Source of the DNA: Proteiniclasticum aestuarii
GTDB taxonomy: Bacteria > Bacillota > Clostridia > Clostridiales > Clostridiaceae
Reading direction: 5' to 3'
DNA length: 64,000 nt
Assembly: GCF_017368455.1 (NCBI RefSeq)
Contig: NZ_JAFNJU010000004.1
Span: 1-64,000, forward strand
In this document: in pieces, positions 61,548-64,000 of the stretch
Layout: the number at the start of each line of letters is the position of its first letter
How positions within the stretch are numbered: position 1 is the first letter of the stretch
Program-made: the position numbers and the translations under genes
The notes under the pieces: generated by a model
Seen by the model: only the letters and a program-made list of their open reading frames with translations
The model's database searches: none
Told to the model about the DNA's origin: nothing

Positions 61548-63035
61548 ATGCCGTTCGAACTAATTGCTGGTATCTTAGCTGCAATCGTCTTTATTCTCAT
61601 CCTGATGACAGGGTATGTGAAGGCCAGTACCGATGAGATGATCATCATCTCGGGTTACAAGCGAAACCCCAAATATATCACAGGTAGAGCCACCATCAAG
61701 TTCCCCTTTCTTGAAAGAAAGGACAGACTGACCCTGCAGGTGGTCAAGATTGACGTCAAGACCGAGAAACCTGTTCCAACCAATGAATTCATTGATGTCT
61801 CCGTGGATTCCGTCGTCGTCGCTAAAATATCCGACGATCCGGAACTGGTGAAGCTGGCTTCCCAGAACTTCCTGAACAAGAACGAAGACTATATCATGAA
61901 TATGGTCATGGATGTACTGGAAGGTAACATCAGAGAAATCATCGGTACCATGACCCTGCGTGACATGATTTCCGACAGACAGGCCTTTGCCGACAAGGTG
62001 CAGAAGAATGCCGTACCGGACATGCAGAAGATGGGTATCGAAATCGTATCCTTCAATGTGCAGAACTTCTGGGACGAAAACGGCATCATCGCGGATCTGG
62101 GTGTGGAGAACACCGCACGAATCAAAAGAGATGCTTCCATCGTGAGAGCGGAATCCGAAAGAGATGTGAAGATCGCTCAGGCGAAGGCCAACAAGCAGTC
62201 CAACGACGAAGAAGTAAAATCCATGCAGGAGATTGCGGAGAAGCAGCACGAACTGGACATCAAGATCGCAGAGCTGAAGCAGAGCGCGGACACAAAAAAA
62301 GCGGAAGCGGATGCAGCTTATGAGATTCAGAAAGAGAATCAGAGAAAACTCATAGAGATCGCATCGGCCAACGCGAACCTGGCCAGACAGGAAAAGGAAA
62401 TCGAACTTCAGGAAAGAGAAGTACGGATCGAAGAGCAGAGACTGGATGCACAGATCAAGAAGAAGGCTGAAGCGGAAAGCTACGCCAGAGGAAAGATCGC
62501 AGATGCTGAGCTTTATGAGACAACGAACAAGGCGAAAGCCGAGATTGAAAAAGCGAAAGCGGACAGAGTCGCTAAAGAAGAAGAAGCTATCGGTATCAAG
62601 GCCATCAACCTGGCTGAAGCAGAAGGTATCAAGGCCAAGGGACTGGCTGAAGCGGAAGGTATCGACAAGAAGGCTGAAGCCATGGCTAAGATGAAGGAAG
62701 CTGCGATTCTTGAAATGTTCTTTGATGCTCTGCCTGAAATCGCAAAGAATGTAGCAAGCCCACTGAATAATGTGGACAGCATTACCATGTACGGTTCAGG
62801 AAACACCGCTAAAATGGTGGAAGACATCACGAAAGCCACCACTCAGGTCACCACCGGACTATCCGATGGTCTGGGCTTTGATGTAAGGTCCATGCTGGCA
62901 GGATTCCTGGGTGGGAACATCGGCAGCAAGTTGACCACAAAAGAGCTTAGCGAGGAGACACTGAATAAACTAAAAGAAACATCAAGCCTTGTGATTAAGG
63001 ATAATGAAGTAGATGAAAATAAGGCAGAAGAATAA
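61548..63035 (+). CDS. floT: flotillin family protein
   Basis: A 495-residue membrane-anchored scaffold protein. It has one N-terminal membrane segment (FELIAGILAAIVFILILMTGY), an SPFH domain to about residue 200, and a long Glu/Lys/Ala coiled coil (about 200-410) with repeated EAEGIKAKGLAEAEG-type motifs. Flotillins organise membrane microdomains and affect fluidity. ATG 61548 follows AAGGAG and is preferred over an earlier in-frame start. Confidence 0.92.
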   Translation: MPFELIAGILAAIVFILILMTGYVKASTDEMIIISGYKRNPKYITGRATIKFPFLERKDRLTLQVVKIDVKTEKPVPTNEFIDVSVDSVVVAKISDDPELVKLASQNFLNKNEDYIMNMVMDVLEGNIREIIGTMTLRDMISDRQAFADKVQKNAVPDMQKMGIEIVSFNVQNFWDENGIIADLGVENTARIKRDASIVRAESERDVKIAQAKANKQSNDEEVKSMQEIAEKQHELDIKIAELKQSADTKKAEADAAYEIQKENQRKLIEIASANANLARQEKEIELQEREVRIEEQRLDAQIKKKAEAESYARGKIADAELYETTNKAKAEIEKAKADRVAKEEEAIGIKAINLAEAEGIKAKGLAEAEGIDKKAEAMAKMKEAAILEMFFDALPEIAKNVASPLNNVDSITMYGSGNTAKMVEDITKATTQVTTGLSDGLGFDVRSMLAGFLGGNIGSKLTTKELSEETLNKLKETSSLVIKDNEVDENKAEE

Positions 63036-63080
63036 AAAGATTCCTTTCTTATGTAATTCATTGATAGAAAAAGAGATAAT

Positions 63081-63107
63081 AAAACCGCTGGTTTGGCCAG
63101 CGGTTTT
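63081..63107 (+). terminator. terminator after flotillin
   Basis: 11-bp perfect stem AAAACCGCTGG/CCAGCGGTTTT with a 5-nt loop, followed by ATTG. The stretch 63108-63317 is AT-rich and shows no supported gene. Confidence 0.85.
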
Positions 63108-63317
63108 ATTGTAATTTCATAACTAACATCAAAACAAGGGCTTTGGGAGATTACAGCAACATCATCACAAACTCATCATGTATCAACTCAACAAGTTCGT
63201 TCAAAATAATGAACTTCATTTTCGTAAAAATTAACCTCCACTACAAACATACTTTCTATCTTTACACTTCTTAGAGTAACAATAGCTGTCAAAATATCTT
63301 TTCCAAGAAATCTCAAA

Positions 63318-64000
63318 TTAGTTATTTGATGAAAAGTGTATTCCCTTATACTTTGATGTTCGTAAATCAAATGCAGGCATTGTACCTTCCAAAACATCTA
63401 CAATCTTTTCTTTAATAGACTGTTCTTCAATTGGTCCTTCAAAATATATAATCTGATTTCCAGTATTCTCACTGTGAATGATTAACTCTGAGTCACATGC
63501 AATCGCTAGATTCGGATTATGTGTGATTAGAATAACTTGTCTATTTTTTTTTGCTTCTAAGACACATGGAACCAACTTATCAAATACAGATTGATTATCC
63601 AAATTATCTTCAGGCTGATCAATTACCAAAGGCTTTTCCTCTTGATCTAATGCCAAATAAAATATCAATAATACAGAACCTTTTTCTCCAGGTGATAACT
63701 GTTCGAGTTCCTTTTCTCCCATTTTCAACGAAAATCCCACATTTAGATACGACAGAGATGTAATAAAATCATAGTATTCTTGTCTCTTCTTTACCAGCTG
63801 ATCCGCTTTATCTTCTTCGATTGATATTGCATTCAATAATTCGTCAACTAACGAATATGCACCACCAAACTCTGAAATATCAAATGATCTAATTAATGAT
63901 TCAACGTATTCTTTGCCTTCACTTCTACCTCTGAATTTTGACTGGATACTCTGATTGATATAGAACAATGTGTTTAAAGAAAACTCTGTATCTACAGATA
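63318..64000 (-). CDS. RecF/TrlF-like ATPase, C-terminal part (runs past the window end)
   Basis: The frame is open to position 64000, so about 227 C-terminal residues are visible. The ABC/SMC-type signature QLSPGEKGSVLLIF, Walker B region LVIDQPEDNLDNQ and the switch VILITHNPNL are present. This IDQPEDNLDN pattern is typical of TrlF-like and other AAA/SMC-like ATPases that occur in defence and DNA-repair contexts. The gene is AT-rich compared with the rest of the window. The N-terminal Walker A part and any partner lie outside. Confidence 0.8.
   Translation of the reverse strand, partial: SVDTEFSLNTLFYINQSIQSKFRGRSEGKEYVESLIRSFDISEFGGAYSLVDELLNAISIEEDKADQLVKKRQEYYDFITSLSYLNVGFSLKMGEKELEQLSPGEKGSVLLIFYLALDQEEKPLVIDQPEDNLDNQSVFDKLVPCVLEAKKNRQVILITHNPNLAIACDSELIIHSENTGNQIIYFEGPIEEQSIKEKIVDVLEGTMPAFDLRTSKYKGIHFSSNN

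Noticed and set aside
63188-63397. Open frame of 69 codons after the ATPase gene, minus strand
   Set aside because: It overlaps the ATPase by 80 nt, lacks a ribosome site, and looks like chance in AT-rich sequence.

Overview
The window looks like a chromosome segment of a low-to-mid GC Gram-positive anaerobe of the class Clostridia. The reasons are the Firmicutes-style Shine-Dalgarno sites (AAGGAGG) before nearly every gene, the sigma-A promoters, the GatCAB amidotransferase, PcrA with NAD-dependent LigA, a short ProB without a PUA domain, a CHR transporter pair, DUF1858/DUF438 proteins, a DUF2812 protein and DUF1002. A genus near Proteiniclasticum or Youngiibacter is a guess. There is no CRISPR array, insertion sequence or recognisable prophage. 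Most of the window is ordinary chromosome.

Layout. 1-548: the 5' end of a 16S rRNA gene running out of the window, with its leader and two promoters. 549-3368: an ABC exporter followed by a pair of half-size CHR transporters. 3614-6129: glycerophosphodiesterase, MFS transporter and acetyltransferase. 6234-10148: an APH-type kinase, thyA-folA, and a DUF1858/DUF438-hemerythrin pair behind a Crp/Fnr-type palindrome. 10392-15268: a small orphan protein, proBA, a dicarboxylate/amino acid symporter, a 35-codon ORF and a NUDIX hydrolase. 15479-16720: fourteen tRNA genes on the minus strand. 17014-20566: a five-gene nucleotide/RNA housekeeping operon (AIR-synthase-like, rph, rdgB, yfcE-like, yczE-like). 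20801-28693: gatCAB, then pcrA-ligA. 28787-28932: a candidate small RNA. 29039-31792: pgi, rsuA-type pseudouridine synthase, SprT-like protein. 31816-34810: a persulfide-response locus with two CstR-like regulators, two rhodaneses and a CoA-disulfide-reductase-rhodanese fusion.

34903-49424: acetyltransferase, class V aminotransferase, glyoxalase-fold protein, LRR lipoprotein, TetR with an RND permease, PadR with a DUF2812 protein, a GntR-controlled ABC transporter, sugar acetyltransferase, MscS and DUF6429. 49619-57151: a MacB/FtsX-type ABC transporter overlapping a PlsY-type acyltransferase and following a PEP-synthase-like phosphotransferase, with a tocopherol-cyclase-like protein upstream. 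57405-63035: DUF1002 secreted protein, small membrane proteins, gamma-glutamylcyclotransferase-like protein, YbjQ, acetyltransferase and flotillin. From about 63.1 kb the base composition becomes AT-rich and the window ends inside a RecF/TrlF-like ATPase, which may mark the edge of an acquired island.

The most interesting item is the roughly 146-nt candidate sRNA between rsuA and pcrA. It has its own promoter and terminator and two hairpins with 11-nt loops that share CCCCCCAAU. One loop and its flank are complementary over 14 nt to the Shine-Dalgarno region of a small membrane-protein gene at 60.1 kb. The second is the CstR locus, where two CsoR-family operator sites sit on the promoter and the operon encodes one of the two predicted repressors. 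The third is the PEP-synthase-like/acyltransferase/ABC cluster, whose substrate is unknown.
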